Source: Mycolicibacterium arabiense
GTDB taxonomy: Bacteria > Actinomycetota > Actinomycetes > Mycobacteriales > Mycobacteriaceae
Assembly: GCF_010731815.2 (NCBI RefSeq)
Contig: NZ_AP022593.1
Span: 868,001 to 932,000, forward strand
Direction of reading: 5' to 3'
DNA: 64,000 nt
Both the position numbers and the translations under genes were made by a program. Within the stretch, counting starts at the first letter, position 1; every line of letters begins with the position of its first letter. Under the pieces are notes generated by a model. That model saw only the letters and a program-made list of their open reading frames with translations, made no database searches and had not been told where the DNA came from. This document shows, piece after piece, positions 42,757 through 52,665 of the stretch.

Positions 42757-45700
42757 TCACGCCTTCGCCAGCGACACCCTGACGCCGTCACCGATCTCGG
42801 TGCCGTCGACCGGGTCGCCGAAGTCGAAGCTGGTGGCCAGGATCTCCTTGGCGATCAGGTCGGCGTGCGTGCGCGCCCACTCCTCGCGTTCGCCGGGCAC
42901 GGCGACGACGACGCGGATGCGGTCGGACACGTCGAGACCCGACGACTTGCGCAGATCCTGCAGTTCGCGGATGCGGTCCTTGGCCCAGCCCTCGGCCTCG
43001 AGTTCGGGCGTGACCTCGCCGTCGAGCACCACCAGTCCGGCACCGTCGGGCAGCGCCGCGGTGAAGTCGGGGTCGGCCGCGACGAGCCGCGAGCTGTACT
43101 CCTCCGGAAGCAACGTCGCCGGCCCGGCCGTTAGCGTGCCGTCGGCGTTGACGACGCCCTGACCGGACTTGACGGCCTTGATCGCGGCCTGCACGTCCTT
43201 GCCGATCCGCGGTCCCGCGGCACGTGCGTTGACCGTCAGTTCGAAGCGGCCGTAGGCCGGGACGTCGTCGGTCAGCTCGACGGTCTTGACGTTCAGTTCG
43301 TCGGCGATGAGGTCGACGAACGGACACAGCCGCTCCGGATCCTCAACGGCCACGGTCAGTTTGGGCAACGGCAGCCGCACCCGCAGCTTCTTGGCCTTGC
43401 GCAGTGACGATCCGGCCGAGCAGACGTCGCGGACCTGGTCCATGGCGGCCACCAGCTCGGGGTCCGCAGGCACGACACCGGGTTCCGGCCAGTCGGTCAG
43501 GTGCACGGATCGTTCCCCCGTGACGCCCCGCCAGATCACCTCGGCGACCAGCGGCAGCAGTGGCGCCGCGAGCCTGCCGGTCACCTCGAGGACGGTGTGC
43601 AAGGTGTCGATCGCATCGGCGTCCTCCTCCCAGAACCGCGAACGGGACCGGCGCACATACCAATTGGTCAGGGCCTCGGTGAACTGCCGCAGCTGGTCAC
43701 ACGCGACGGAGATGTCGCAGACGTCGAGCGAGGCCGTCAGGTCGTCGCGCAGCACGGCGAGCTTGGCCAGCACGTACCGGTCCAGGACGTGTGGCGAGTC
43801 GGTGCGCCAGGTGCCCTTCTTCGGCGCGTACAGCGACAGGAACGTATAGGCGTTCCAGAACGGCAGCAGCACCTGACGGACTCCGTCGCGGATGCCCTGC
43901 TCGGTGACGACGAGGTTGCCGCCCCGCAGGATCGGCGACGCCATCAGAAACCACCGCATCGCGTCGGACCCGTCGCGGTCGAACACCTCGCTGACGTCGG
44001 GGTAATTGCGCAGCGACTTGCTCATCTTCTGGCCGTCGTTGCCCAGCACGATGCCGTGGGCCACACACGTCTGGAACGCGGGCCGGTCGAACAGTGCGGT
44101 GGCCAGCACGTGCAGCGTGTAGAACCAACCGCGGGTCTGACCGATGTACTCGACGATGAAATCGCCTGGGAAGTGCGCTTCCTCACCGTCCGATCCGTCG
44201 AACCAGTCCCGGTTCTCGAACGGGTAGTGCACCTGGGCATAGGGCATCGACCCCGAGTCGAACCACACGTCGAGGACGTCCTCGATGCGACGCATCGTCG
44301 ACCTGCCGGTCGGGTCGTCGGGGTTCGGTCGCGTCAGTTCGTCGATGTAGGGCCGGTGCAGATTGTCGGGCCGTACGCCGAAGTCGCGCTCCAGCTCGTC
44401 GAGACTGCCGTAGACGTCGATGCGCGGGTAGGCGGGGTCGTCGGACTTCCACACCGGGATCGGCGTGCCCCAGTAGCGATTTCGCGAGATCGACCAGTCC
44501 CGTGCGCCGGCCAGCCACTTGCCGAACTGACCGTCCTTGACGTGCTCGGGATACCACGTGATCTGCTGATTCAGCTCGACCATGCGGTCCCGGAACGCGG
44601 TCACCTTCACGAACCACGACGAGACGGCGCGGTAGATCAGCGGATTGCGGCACCGCCAGCAGTGTGGGTAGGAGTGCTCGTAGGTCTCGTGGCGCAGGAG
44701 CAGCGGCGCGTTCACCGCGGCCGGTCCGGTTCCGTTCTTGAGGTCGCGGATGATGTCCGGGTTGGCCTCGAACACCTGCAGGCCGAGGTAATCGGGCACG
44801 GTCGCGTCGAACCGACCCTTGGCGTCGACCGGGGTCACCGCGACGATGCCCGCGGCGTCCGCGGTGGCCTTGTCGTCCTCGCCATAGGCAGGCGACATGT
44901 GCACGAGCCCGGTGCCGTCCTCGGTGCTGACGAACTCGGCGGGCAGTACCTGGAAGGCGTTGGCCGCCCGCTCGGAGTCCACGAAGTACGGGAACGGGGG
45001 CAAATAGCGCAGGCCGAGCAGCTGGTGCCCGGTGTAGGTCGCGACCACGCTCGGCTCCTCGCCGAGTTCGCGCGCGTAGGCCCCGAGCCGGGCCTGAGCG
45101 ATGACCAGACGGCGACCGTCCGCCTCGACCACCGCGTAGACCACCTCGGGATTGACCGCGACCGCCTGGTTGGACGGCAGCGTCCACGGCGTCGTCGTCC
45201 AGACCAGCAGGTACGCGCCGTCGAGGGCGGGGTCCGCCGCCTCGTTTCCGTCGATCCGGAATCCGACCGTCAGCGCCGGATCCTGCCTGCTCTGGTACAC
45301 GTCGTCGTCCATGCGCAGCTCGTGGCTCGACAGCGGAGTCTCGTCGTTCCAGCAGTACGGCAGGACGCGGTTGCCCTCGTACGCCAGACCCTTGTCCCAG
45401 AGCTGCTTGAACGCCCAGATCACCGACTCCATGAAGCCGGGGTCCAGCGTCTTGTAGTCGTTGTCGAAGTCGACCCAGCGGGCCTGGCGGGTCACGTAAT
45501 CGCGCCACTCACCGGTGTACTTCAACACCGACGCCCGGCACGCGTCGTTGAATTTCTCGATGCCCATCTCGTCGATCTGGGCCTTGTCGGTGATGCCGAG
45601 TTGGCGTTGCACCTCGAGTTCGGCGGGCAGGCCGTGGGTGTCCCAGCCGAATCGGCGTTCGACCTTGTATCCGCGCATCGTCCGATAGCGCGGCACGATG

Positions 45701-45906
45701 TCCTTGACGTAGCCGGTCAGCAGATGCCCGTAGTGCGGGAGGCCGTTCGCGAACGGCGGCCCGTCGTAGAAGACGTACTCCTCGGCGCCGTCGCGTCGGT
45801 CGATACTGGCGCGGAAGGTGTCGTCGGCGGCCCAGAACTCGAGCACGTCGAGTTCCAGCGCGGGAAAGTCCGGCGTGCCGCCCGCAGGCTTCGGGTATGC
45901 GCTCAC
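42757..45906 (-). CDS. ileS: Isoleucyl-tRNA synthetase IleS
   Basis: 1049 residues. Class I synthetase. HIGH-like motif [11 protein letters not shown] (His58-His61), KMSKSLRN near residue 600, a large editing domain between them, C-terminal anticodon-binding part. Length is that of the longer type 2 (eukaryote-like) enzyme found in mycobacteria, a class often less sensitive to mupirocin. Start GTG 45906 follows AGGAG by 11 nt at the end of a T-box leader. Confidence 0.96.
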   Translation of the reverse strand: MSAYPKPAGGTPDFPALELDVLEFWAADDTFRASIDRRDGAEEYVFYDGPPFANGLPHYGHLLTGYVKDIVPRYRTMRGYKVERRFGWDTHGLPAELEVQRQLGITDKAQIDEMGIEKFNDACRASVLKYTGEWRDYVTRQARWVDFDNDYKTLDPGFMESVIWAFKQLWDKGLAYEGNRVLPYCWNDETPLSSHELRMDDDVYQSRQDPALTVGFRIDGNEAADPALDGAYLLVWTTTPWTLPSNQAVAVNPEVVYAVVEADGRRLVIAQARLGAYARELGEEPSVVATYTGHQLLGLRYLPPFPYFVDSERAANAFQVLPAEFVSTEDGTGLVHMSPAYGEDDKATADAAGIVAVTPVDAKGRFDATVPDYLGLQVFEANPDIIRDLKNGTGPAAVNAPLLLRHETYEHSYPHCWRCRNPLIYRAVSSWFVKVTAFRDRMVELNQQITWYPEHVKDGQFGKWLAGARDWSISRNRYWGTPIPVWKSDDPAYPRIDVYGSLDELERDFGVRPDNLHRPYIDELTRPNPDDPTGRSTMRRIEDVLDVWFDSGSMPYAQVHYPFENRDWFDGSDGEEAHFPGDFIVEYIGQTRGWFYTLHVLATALFDRPAFQTCVAHGIVLGNDGQKMSKSLRNYPDVSEVFDRDGSDAMRWFLMASPILRGGNLVVTEQGIRDGVRQVLLPFWNAYTFLSLYAPKKGTWRTDSPHVLDRYVLAKLAVLRDDLTASLDVCDISVACDQLRQFTEALTNWYVRRSRSRFWEEDADAIDTLHTVLEVTGRLAAPLLPLVAEVIWRGVTGERSVHLTDWPEPGVVPADPELVAAMDQVRDVCSAGSSLRKAKKLRVRLPLPKLTVAVEDPERLCPFVDLIADELNVKTVELTDDVPAYGRFELTVNARAAGPRIGKDVQAAIKAVKSGQGVVNADGTLTAGPATLLPEEYSSRLVAADPDFTAALPDGAGLVVLDGEVTPELEAEGWAKDRIRELQDLRKSSGLDVSDRIRVVVAVPGEREEWARTHADLIAKEILATSFDFGDPVDGTEIGDGVRVSLAKA

Positions 45907-46110
45907 TCGTGCGTCGTCTCCTGTGCCGAAGGTTCAGGCACGGGGACGACGTCGCGCACGTGCGCGAACACCGCGGTACCACCCCGCTTGCGCACCAGGT
46001 GCGCCGCTCGTGGAGGCGATGACGGGCCCACCCGTTCGGTTCTACTGAGCGCTCGAGAGAGCGCCGTTCTTCCGAAGGCTCCCCGGTGATGGCCGGATCG
46101 ACGCCGTGCG
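45907..46110 (-). ncRNA. Translational T-box riboswitch of ileS (Ile, AUC specifier)
   Basis: Minus strand. The T-box GGTGGTACCGCGG is at 45983-45971; its TGGT bulge would pair with an uncharged tRNA 3' end. Upstream, CCGG-CCATCA-CCGG forms a small hairpin with the isoleucine codon AUC in its loop (46090-46088), the ultrashort stem I of actinobacterial ileS T-boxes. Near ileS, GTGCC...GGCAC encloses the approach to the AGGAG ribosome site (45922-45918), consistent with control of translation, not termination. The family is established for mycobacterial ileS. Ends approximate. Confidence 0.88.
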
Positions 46111-46126
46111 CCTAGATTCTAGGCGC
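46108..46126. promoter_or_regulatory. ileS leader promoter inside a 19-bp palindrome
   Basis: GCGCCTAGA-T-TCTAGGCGC, perfect 9-nt arms. On the minus strand it contains TAGAAT (46121-46116), a good -10, placing the transcript start near 46109, just before the T-box RNA. The symmetry may mark a protein-binding site over the -10. Confidence 0.55.
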
Positions 46127-46160
46127 TCTCGACGGCAGGTCCCAACTGGTCGCGAGCCGA

Positions 46161-46775
46161 CTAGTAGGACATCGCGAGTTCGGCGCTGATCAAGATGGGC
46201 GCCGACGCCTCGGAGGTCAGTTCGATGAGCGCGAGCGGCAGCTGCTCGGCGAGTTCTTCGATCGTGTACGGCTCGAAGCTGCGCGCGTCGTACCACCACT
46301 CGAGGACGACGACGCCGTCGCAGCGGCGGGCGTGCAGCTCGAGTGCGTGTCCCCAGCCGGCCGGACCGGGAGTGACGTCGTCGACCGCGAGCAGCACGTT
46401 GGCGACGGCGGTGTGGTCGGCGAACTCGTGCAGCGCGCGATGCAGCGAGAGGGCGGCGACGGCCTGGTGCACGGTCGCGAGCATGTCCGTTGCTGGTACG
46501 GCCACCGGGCCTGCGCAGGAGAGGGCCACCGGGTGCACCGAGGTCCCGATCCCCGTGAGGTCGACTGCTACGACGCCGGCGCCGACGGTCCGGTCGATGG
46601 CACGACCGAGCGCAGCGAGCAGGACTTCCTCCACCGTCAGCCCGAGCGCGGCGCACGCCCCGTCGAGCTCCATGGTGAGGACGTCGGACAGGGGCGCGGA
46701 AAGCCGCGCGAGATCGTCGCGCACCGGCCGGCCATCGGCGTCGTAATCAGTCAGCTGCATGTTTGCGCACATCAT
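46161..46775 (-). CDS. Small condensation/acyltransferase C-terminal-like protein
   Basis: 204 residues. Resembles only the C-terminal half of an NRPS condensation or PapA domain: DVLTMELDGACAALGLTVEEVLLAAL, GVVAVDLTGIGTSVHP, and VVLEWWYDARSFEPYTIEELAEQ. The HHxxxDG half is missing, so it is unlikely to be catalytic on its own. The start ATG 46775 has TAACGT 7 nt before it (leaderless); ATG 46760 is an alternative. Function unknown. Confidence 0.65.
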   Translation of the reverse strand: MMCANMQLTDYDADGRPVRDDLARLSAPLSDVLTMELDGACAALGLTVEEVLLAALGRAIDRTVGAGVVAVDLTGIGTSVHPVALSCAGPVAVPATDMLATVHQAVAALSLHRALHEFADHTAVANVLLAVDDVTPGPAGWGHALELHARRCDGVVVLEWWYDARSFEPYTIEELAEQLPLALIELTSEASAPILISAELAMSY

Positions 46776-46899
46776 GTGGGGAACGTTACAGGGTCATTCC
46801 CAGAAATGGGATACCTCTGCCAAAACCGTGACGGCCATGTCAATTAAGAGCAACCACTCCAAGATCTGGCTCGCGCTGCCCAAATCCGGGATGGCCAGC

Positions 46900-46911
46900 T
46901 ATGGTGTAGCG
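46900..46911 (+). promoter_or_regulatory. Leaderless -10 for the HTH gene
   Basis: TATGGT at 46900-46905 followed by 6 nt and ATG 46912. It excludes the longer readings from 46759 or 46891. Confidence 0.5.
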
Positions 46912-47277
46912 ATGCCCCGCACGGATGAGAACGGCCGGCAGCTCAAGGCACTGCTCGACTACCTGCTGGATGGCGACATCGACGCCAAGGCGATTTACGA
47001 CGCCCTGGGCACGTCGAGCAGCACGTATTACCGACGCATCAAGGAGCCGGACTACCCGAACGCCGAGGAGTTGCGGCGGGTGGCGGATCGCTTCGACCTC
47101 AGCTATCCCGACCTGCAGGTTCGGTTTGGCCTGATGAGCCGCGAAGAGGTCTGGAGCTATCTCGACTCCGCCCCGCTCAGCGTGGCCACCGTCACCGAGC
47201 CAGTTACTTCACAACGCACCGTTCGGCGACAGAAGTTGTCGCAGTTGGTGCCACGCCAAGACGCGCCGCCGCTTTAG
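46912..47277 (+). CDS. HTH (XRE-like) DNA-binding protein
   Basis: 121 residues. DGDIDAKAIYDALGTSSSTYYRRIKEPDYPNAEELRRVADRF is a helix-turn-helix followed by an XRE-type helix; residues 85-121 are a basic, less ordered tail (QRTVRRQKLSQLVPRQ). Paired with the membrane protein gene 44 nt downstream. Target genes unknown; the neighbouring lipid cluster is a candidate. Confidence 0.75.
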   Translation: MPRTDENGRQLKALLDYLLDGDIDAKAIYDALGTSSSTYYRRIKEPDYPNAEELRRVADRFDLSYPDLQVRFGLMSREEVWSYLDSAPLSVATVTEPVTSQRTVRRQKLSQLVPRQDAPPL

Positions 47278-47321
47278 CGATAGGCTTTGCTGAACAGCAA
47301 TTCCGCTCGAAGGCGAATTCC

Positions 47322-48056
47322 ATGGCCCTTGCAGTACTCATCGCGATCACGATTGCGTGCGTGGCATGGAGTTTGTGGATTCGGCGAGTGACGTGGTCGT
47401 GCCGCTGGGAGGTCGCCGCCACGCTCAACGTCGCACTTCAGGGCGGCGCAGTCCTGCTGATGTCGCCGCTGGCGTCCGAGACGCTCGGCCATTGGCTGCA
47501 CGCGCTGACCGGTAAGTGGAATCTCGAGGACTACCTCGGCCACGACCTCTACATCGTCGCCGCATCGGCCGTCGTCTACAACGCGCTGGGCCGTTTGCAG
47601 GACGACCATTCGCTGCAGCGGACGTTCAAGCAGTACGTCGAACTCCCCGCCACCATCTGCATCCCACTGCTGCTGGTGGCCTTCTCGATGGGCAACGGTG
47701 CGGCGATCTACCGCCCGGACTTCTTCAAGGTGCCCACCGACTTCTGGCTCGGCTCCTACTGGGTGCTGCTCTGCGGCACGCTGATCTACCTGCTCGGATA
47801 CGGCTCCCGGGCGCTCCTGATCCTGCGCAAGGACCCACGTTCGCGCAAGATCGCAAACATCTACCTGTTCGCGTCGTTCTGCGGGATCATGGCCTGCGTC
47901 GTGCGGATCGTCACGTCCTTCGTCCCGGCACTGCAGCCGGTCGAGAACGGCACGCTGGTCTGGTTCTTCGCCTGCATGTGCGGCGCGGCCTTCGCACTGA
48001 CCTCCGCGCATTCCTGGCGCATCAAGACCAAGTGGTTCTCGACGGCCGACCGCTGA
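47322..48056 (+). CDS. Seven-helix membrane protein paired with an HTH regulator
   Basis: 244 residues with about seven hydrophobic segments (around 2-20, 30-52, 70-88, 108-126, 140-163, 178-202, 212-232). No enzyme motif recognised. An HTH gene with a multi-pass protein next to it recurs in actinobacteria (for example the MAB_1171c-type putative transporters), but I cannot confirm membership. ATG 47322. Confidence 0.7.
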   Translation: MALAVLIAITIACVAWSLWIRRVTWSCRWEVAATLNVALQGGAVLLMSPLASETLGHWLHALTGKWNLEDYLGHDLYIVAASAVVYNALGRLQDDHSLQRTFKQYVELPATICIPLLLVAFSMGNGAAIYRPDFFKVPTDFWLGSYWVLLCGTLIYLLGYGSRALLILRKDPRSRKIANIYLFASFCGIMACVVRIVTSFVPALQPVENGTLVWFFACMCGAAFALTSAHSWRIKTKWFSTADR

Positions 48057-48062
48057 CGCTCC

Positions 48063-48110
48063 GGTCCGGGGCCCGCGGGTAGCTGGGTCCCCGTCGGCGA
48101 CGACCGGACC
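48063..48110 (+). terminator. Possible GC-rich terminator
   Basis: GGTCCGG (48063-48069) pairs with CCGGACC (48104-48110), with an inner GGGGCCC/GGGtCCCC stem. It lies 6 nt after the 7-TM gene. No T-run. Confidence 0.35.
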
Positions 48111-48458
48111 CCGCCACCACCGGGCACGAGCCCCTGGCGAGTGTCGTGAACCGACGCGGGTGCTGGCTACCGACGCGAGCCGCCGCCGGCCGAACCCATT
48201 CCGCCCCCAGGGCCGACGATGCGCTGTTCGGGCGCTGATGACCACCGAGTGCACGGCCAATCCGCCGAAAGGTATTGAAACCTGGTGAACAACAGCCAGT
48301 TTGCGGGAGAAACACGGCTGCTCGAATTCCACCCGGGCAGAGCCGCTTCAGCTAACACACTGCGACTTAGTCGTTTTCGCTATGCTGCGCAGCGCGTGGT
48401 TTCATTCCTTAAGCTCGACACAACGCTTTAGCTTCCGCCGCAGAGAGGGCCCCGATCC
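48111..48458. other. Intergenic region before the FAAL gene
   Basis: No convincing gene. A -10 candidate TATGCT at 48381-48386 would give a leader of about 66 nt to the FAAL ATG, with GAGAGG near 48442. A -35 is not evident. The part from 48270 is more AT-rich than its surroundings, as expected for a promoter. Confidence 0.4.
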
Positions 48459-50189
48459 ATGCTCGACTCGTCGATTCCCGCGATTCTTCGCGAGCGAGCC
48501 AGCCTTCAACCGAACGACACGGCATTCACGTTCCTGAACTACGACCAGGAGTGGGAGGGCGTCGAGGAGACGCTCACGTGGGCGCAACTGCAGCAGCAGG
48601 TCGTCTCGCTGGCGGCCGAGATCCGCACCCACGCCCAGATCGGCGACCGCGTCGCGATCCTCGCGCCGCAGAACATGTCGTACATCCTCGGCTTCCTCGC
48701 CTCCTTCGAGGCCAACGTCATCGCCGTGCCGCTCTCCCCACCGTCGGCGGACTCGCACGACGAGCGGGTGGCAGCCGTGATGCGGGACGCCCAACCCACC
48801 GTTCTGCTCACCACGTCCGACACCGCAGCCGTGGTAGCGCGCTATGCCACGTCCCAGGACGGCAACCCGGCCCCGGTGGTGCTGGAGGTCGACGCACTCG
48901 ACCTGAGCGTGCGCCGTCGATCGACGTCGCGGCGCGAGACACCACCCGACACGGCCTACCTGCAGTACACCTCCGGGTCCACCCGCACCCCCGCCGGCGT
49001 CATGGTGTCCCAGCGGAACCTGTTCGCGAACTTCGAGCAGCAGGTCGCCGCGCTGCTCATCGAGTACGGCAAGGTGCCACCACCTGGGACGACGTCGGTG
49101 TCGTGGCTGCCCTTCTATCACGACATGGGACTCATCCTCGGCATCTGCGCTCCGATCCTCGGCGGGTGGCATTCGGTCGTGATGAGCCCCATCGCGTTCC
49201 TGCAGCGCCCCGCGCGGTGGATCCAGCAGATGGCGACCAGGGGGCGCGCCCTGACGGCCGCCCCGAACTTCGCGCTGGACCTGGCCGCGGCGCGCACGAC
49301 GGACGACGACCTGACCGGTCTCGACATGAGCAACGTCCTGGCCATCATTTGCGGAGCGGAGCGCGTGCAGCCCGTTTCGGTGAAGCGGTTCACGCAGCGC
49401 TTCGGCAAGTTCGGCTTCCCCGGTCGGGTGATCCGCCCGTCGTTCGGCCTCGCAGAGGCCACCCTGTTCGTCGCCACCGACGACCCGGCCGTCCCGCCCG
49501 TCGTCGCGACCTTCGACACGGAGAAGCTCACGGCAGGCACGGCCAGGCGCAGCACGACCGGCACGTCCCTGATCAGTTACGGCGTGCCGCAGTCGCCCGC
49601 CTTGCGCATCGTCGACCCGGACACGCGGCAGGAGTCGCCCGCCGGGCGGATCGGCGAGATCTGGGTCCGCGGCGACAACGTGTGCGCGGGTTACTGGAAC
49701 AAGGCCGAGGAGACCGAGCACACCTTCGGTGGCGTGATCGCAGGATCGTCCGACGCCGCGGCTGAGCAAAAGTGGTTGCGCACAGGCGATCTCGGGTTCA
49801 TCGACGACGATGAGTTGTTCATCATGGGCCGCATCAAGGACATGTTGATCGTCCGCGGCCGCAACCACTACCCCGACGACATCGAGGCGACCGTGAGCGC
49901 GGTGTCCAACGGTCGGGTCGCTGCCATCTCGGTGGAGGACGGCACGACCGAACAACTCGTGGCGATCATCGAGATGAAGGAGCGCGCCACCCCCGAGGAG
50001 ACTCAGGAGCGCCTGCGCAGCGTGAAGAGCGAAGTGATCTCCGCGATCTCGCAGGCGCACGGGATCAACGCCGCCGATCTGGTCTTCGTGGGCCGCGGCT
50101 CCATTCCGATCACCACCAGCGGCAAGATCCGCAGGCAGGCCTCCGCCGAGCTGTACCGCGAGGGACGCTTCGCCCGACTGGATTCGTGA
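48459..50189 (+). CDS. Fatty-acyl-AMP ligase (FadD24/25-type FAAL)
   Basis: 576 residues. Activates long-chain acids as acyl-adenylates for transfer to a carrier protein. YTSGSTRTPAGVMVS, LPFYHDMGLI, RPSFGLAEATLFVA, TGDLGFI, RGRNHYPDDIE and TTSGKIRRQ. AEATLFVA and the insertion before the C-domain mark a FAAL rather than an acyl-CoA ligase. No polyketide synthase, NRPS or acyl carrier gene follows; the gene runs into drrABC with a 4-nt gap, so its acceptor is not visible here. Confidence 0.9.
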   Translation: MLDSSIPAILRERASLQPNDTAFTFLNYDQEWEGVEETLTWAQLQQQVVSLAAEIRTHAQIGDRVAILAPQNMSYILGFLASFEANVIAVPLSPPSADSHDERVAAVMRDAQPTVLLTTSDTAAVVARYATSQDGNPAPVVLEVDALDLSVRRRSTSRRETPPDTAYLQYTSGSTRTPAGVMVSQRNLFANFEQQVAALLIEYGKVPPPGTTSVSWLPFYHDMGLILGICAPILGGWHSVVMSPIAFLQRPARWIQQMATRGRALTAAPNFALDLAAARTTDDDLTGLDMSNVLAIICGAERVQPVSVKRFTQRFGKFGFPGRVIRPSFGLAEATLFVATDDPAVPPVVATFDTEKLTAGTARRSTTGTSLISYGVPQSPALRIVDPDTRQESPAGRIGEIWVRGDNVCAGYWNKAEETEHTFGGVIAGSSDAAAEQKWLRTGDLGFIDDDELFIMGRIKDMLIVRGRNHYPDDIEATVSAVSNGRVAAISVEDGTTEQLVAIIEMKERATPEETQERLRSVKSEVISAISQAHGINAADLVFVGRGSIPITTSGKIRRQASAELYREGRFARLDS

Positions 50190-50193
50190 GCCC

Positions 50194-51129
50194 GTGATCG
50201 AGCTCATCAATGTCGCCAAGACATTCGGCCAGAGTGTTCCCGCGCTGCGCGACGTGAGCTTCTCGGTCCCCACCGGCTCGGTCTGCGCGTTGCTGGGCCA
50301 CAATGGCGCCGGCAAGACCACCACGGTCAACATCCTCTCGACGCTGTTGAAGCCGTCGTCCGGGCGGGCCATCGTGGCCGGCTACGACGTCGCCCGTGAA
50401 CCAACGGAGGTGCGCCGCAACATCGGCGTCACGGGCCAGGACGCCGCGCTCGACCTCCGGCTGACCGGCCGGGAGAACCTCGTGCTGTTCGGTCGGCTGC
50501 GTGGATTGCGCCGGGACGCGGCGCGAGGACGCGCCGAGGAACTGATTCAGCAGTTCGACATGGCTCATGCCGCCGACCGGCAGGTCAGCGGCTACTCGGG
50601 CGGTATGCGACGCCGCATCGACATCGCGGTGTCGCTGGTGGTGCCACCGAAGGTGCTGTTCCTCGACGAGCCGACGACCGGGCTGGATCCGCGCAGTCGT
50701 CGGGACGTCTGGAACCTGGTGTCCGGCATGGCGGCCCAGGACATCACCGTCCTGTTGACCACCCAGTACCTCGAAGAAGCCGACATCCTCAGCGATTCCA
50801 TCGTCATCCTCGACCAGGGTCAGATCGTCGCGAAGGGCACCGCGGACGAACTCAAGCGGCAGACCGGCAGCAGTTACTGCCAGATGACGGCGCTCGATCC
50901 CGAGGACCTGCCGCGGATCTCGAACGCGTTGGCCGACTTCGTCGAGGTCGAGGTGGACGCAGACACGAGTTCGGTGTCCGTGCCCGCACAGCAGGGCGTG
51001 GCCACGCTGTCCGAGATCGCCCGGCGGATGGACGAACTCGGCGTCGAACTCCTCGACATCTCGCTGCGCCGCCCGTCGCTGGACGAAGTGTTCCTGCACC
51101 TCACCACCACGCCGGTCACGTCGAAGTGA
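50194..51129 (+). CDS. drrA: DrrA-type ABC transporter ATPase
   Basis: 311 residues. Walker A GHNGAGKTTT, signature VSGYSGGMRRR, Walker B VLFLDEPTTGLD, and a C-terminal regulatory stretch as in DrrA. Energises lipid export with the next two genes. GTG 50194. Confidence 0.9.
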   Translation: MIELINVAKTFGQSVPALRDVSFSVPTGSVCALLGHNGAGKTTTVNILSTLLKPSSGRAIVAGYDVAREPTEVRRNIGVTGQDAALDLRLTGRENLVLFGRLRGLRRDAARGRAEELIQQFDMAHAADRQVSGYSGGMRRRIDIAVSLVVPPKVLFLDEPTTGLDPRSRRDVWNLVSGMAAQDITVLLTTQYLEEADILSDSIVILDQGQIVAKGTADELKRQTGSSYCQMTALDPEDLPRISNALADFVEVEVDADTSSVSVPAQQGVATLSEIARRMDELGVELLDISLRRPSLDEVFLHLTTTPVTSK

Positions 51130-51863
51130 CCCCCTTCGCACTTCTGACGGCCCGAACGTTGCGACGCGGTCGGTTGGACCTCGTCTTCGCCGTCGTGGTG
51201 CCGATACTTGGTCTGGTCGGGCTGACGTTCCTGCTGCGCGACGTCATCCCCACCGGTGAGATGAGCTACGCGCAATACGTCCTGCCCGCGATGGTGGTTC
51301 AGGCCATGCTGTTCGGCGCACTCACCACCACCGATCGGGCGGCCTGGGACAAGATCAGCGGTATCAGTGCGCGGATGCGCACCCTGCCCATCTCGCCATA
51401 CACCCCGCTGATGGCCCGGATGGCGTATTGCCTCATCCGCGGCGTGCTGGCCCTGGCCGCGTCGGTGCTGGGCGCGTACTTCTTCGGCTTCCGAGTGACG
51501 AGCGGCTTCTGGTACGCCGCGGCGTTCGTCCTGATGGCGCTGACGCTGACGCTGGCGCTGTCACTCGGGGCGGACGCAACCGGCAACAAGGCCGCACGGA
51601 CGGAGGTCGCCAGCCAACTGCTGTTGGTCCCCCAGGTGCTGCTGGTGATGCTGTCCACCGGCCTCGCACCGGTCGACGCGTTTCCCAACTGGCTGCACCC
51701 CTTCGTCCAGTATCAGCCGGTCTCGCAGATCATCGAGACGCTGCGCGGGTTCACGATCGGCCAGGTCGAGACCGGCAACGTCGTGACGAGCCTGGCCTGG
51801 TGCCTCGGCCTCCTGGTCGTACTCGGCGCCGTCGCCATTCGCATTCAGGGGCGCACGGCATGA
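51126..51863 (+). CDS. drrB: DrrB-type ABC transporter permease
   Basis: 245 residues, six hydrophobic segments of the ABC-2 permease fold; YAQYVLPAMVVQAMLFGALTT-like core and LAPVDAFPNWLHPFVQYQP, a motif of DrrB/DrrC proteins. GTG 51126 overlaps the drrA stop as GTGA. Confidence 0.88.
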   Translation: MTPFALLTARTLRRGRLDLVFAVVVPILGLVGLTFLLRDVIPTGEMSYAQYVLPAMVVQAMLFGALTTTDRAAWDKISGISARMRTLPISPYTPLMARMAYCLIRGVLALAASVLGAYFFGFRVTSGFWYAAAFVLMALTLTLALSLGADATGNKAARTEVASQLLLVPQVLLVMLSTGLAPVDAFPNWLHPFVQYQPVSQIIETLRGFTIGQVETGNVVTSLAWCLGLLVVLGAVAIRIQGRTA

Positions 51864-52654
51864 CGTCGACGTCCGAGCGACCGCACTCGCTGCTGGCCGA
51901 GAGTTGGATCTTCGCCGGCCGACTGTTCGTTCAGTGGCGCCGGTATCCCGTGGTGCCGATGCAGGCCCTGCTGTTCCCCGCCGGGTTGCTGCTCATCTAC
52001 GGCGTGCTGGTCGGCAAGTCCATGACCCGTCTCACCGGAAACAGTGGCCTGGACCTGCTGATCCCGGTCTGCACGCTGGCAGGCGCCATGTCCGGCGCCG
52101 TCGGCGCGGGGCTCGCGGTGCCCTACGACAGGGACAGCGGTCTGCTCACCCGGCTGTGGATCATGCCGGTGCATCGAACGTCTCCGTTGACCGGCGCACT
52201 GGTCGCCGAGGCGGTGCGCACGTTCGTCGCATCCGCACTCGTCGTGGCGATCGGGTACGCAATGGGATTTCGCTTCGGCGGCAACGTCTTCGGACTCCTG
52301 CTCTACCTGGTGATCCCCGTCGTCGTCGTCGTAGTCTTCGCCACGATCGTGATCACACTCGCGTTGCGACCGCAGGGCCGCATCATCCTGATGTGGACCA
52401 ACACCGTGTGTACGGGGTTGGCCTTCGCGACTCTCGTTCCCGTCGAGAAGCTTCCGGCGCTGCTGCGACCCATCGCCGAGTATCAACCGCTCGCGCCTGC
52501 GGCCGCAGCCATGCGTGCGCTGTCCTCGGGCGGCGAGATCTGGCTGCCCGTCGTGCTGACCGTGCTGTGGGCACTGCTGATCGGGGCGCTGTTCCTGCCG
52601 ATGACGGTGCGCGGCTATCGGACCGCCGCCGAAGGCGGCAAGCTAGGCGGCTGA
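51860..52654 (+). CDS. drrC: DrrC-type ABC transporter permease
   Basis: 264 residues, ABC-2 permease with six hydrophobic segments and LPALLRPIAEYQPLAP before the last helix. ATG 51860 overlaps drrB (ATGA). FAAL plus drrABC form one operon; DrrABC exports phthiocerol-type lipids in M. tuberculosis. Confidence 0.88.
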   Translation: MTSTSERPHSLLAESWIFAGRLFVQWRRYPVVPMQALLFPAGLLLIYGVLVGKSMTRLTGNSGLDLLIPVCTLAGAMSGAVGAGLAVPYDRDSGLLTRLWIMPVHRTSPLTGALVAEAVRTFVASALVVAIGYAMGFRFGGNVFGLLLYLVIPVVVVVVFATIVITLALRPQGRIILMWTNTVCTGLAFATLVPVEKLPALLRPIAEYQPLAPAAAAMRALSSGGEIWLPVVLTVLWALLIGALFLPMTVRGYRTAAEGGKLGG

Positions 52655-52665
52655 GCGGCCGGGTG

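Noticed and set aside
46759..46911. N-terminal extension of the HTH protein
   Set aside because: It overlaps the divergent gene's start and promoter, and a TATGGT -10 sits 6 nt before ATG 46912.
48022..48358. Short minus-strand frames between the 7-TM and FAAL genes
   Set aside because: Low-complexity Arg/Pro/Ser-rich translations in GC-rich non-coding DNA, without ribosome binding sites or recognisable sequence.
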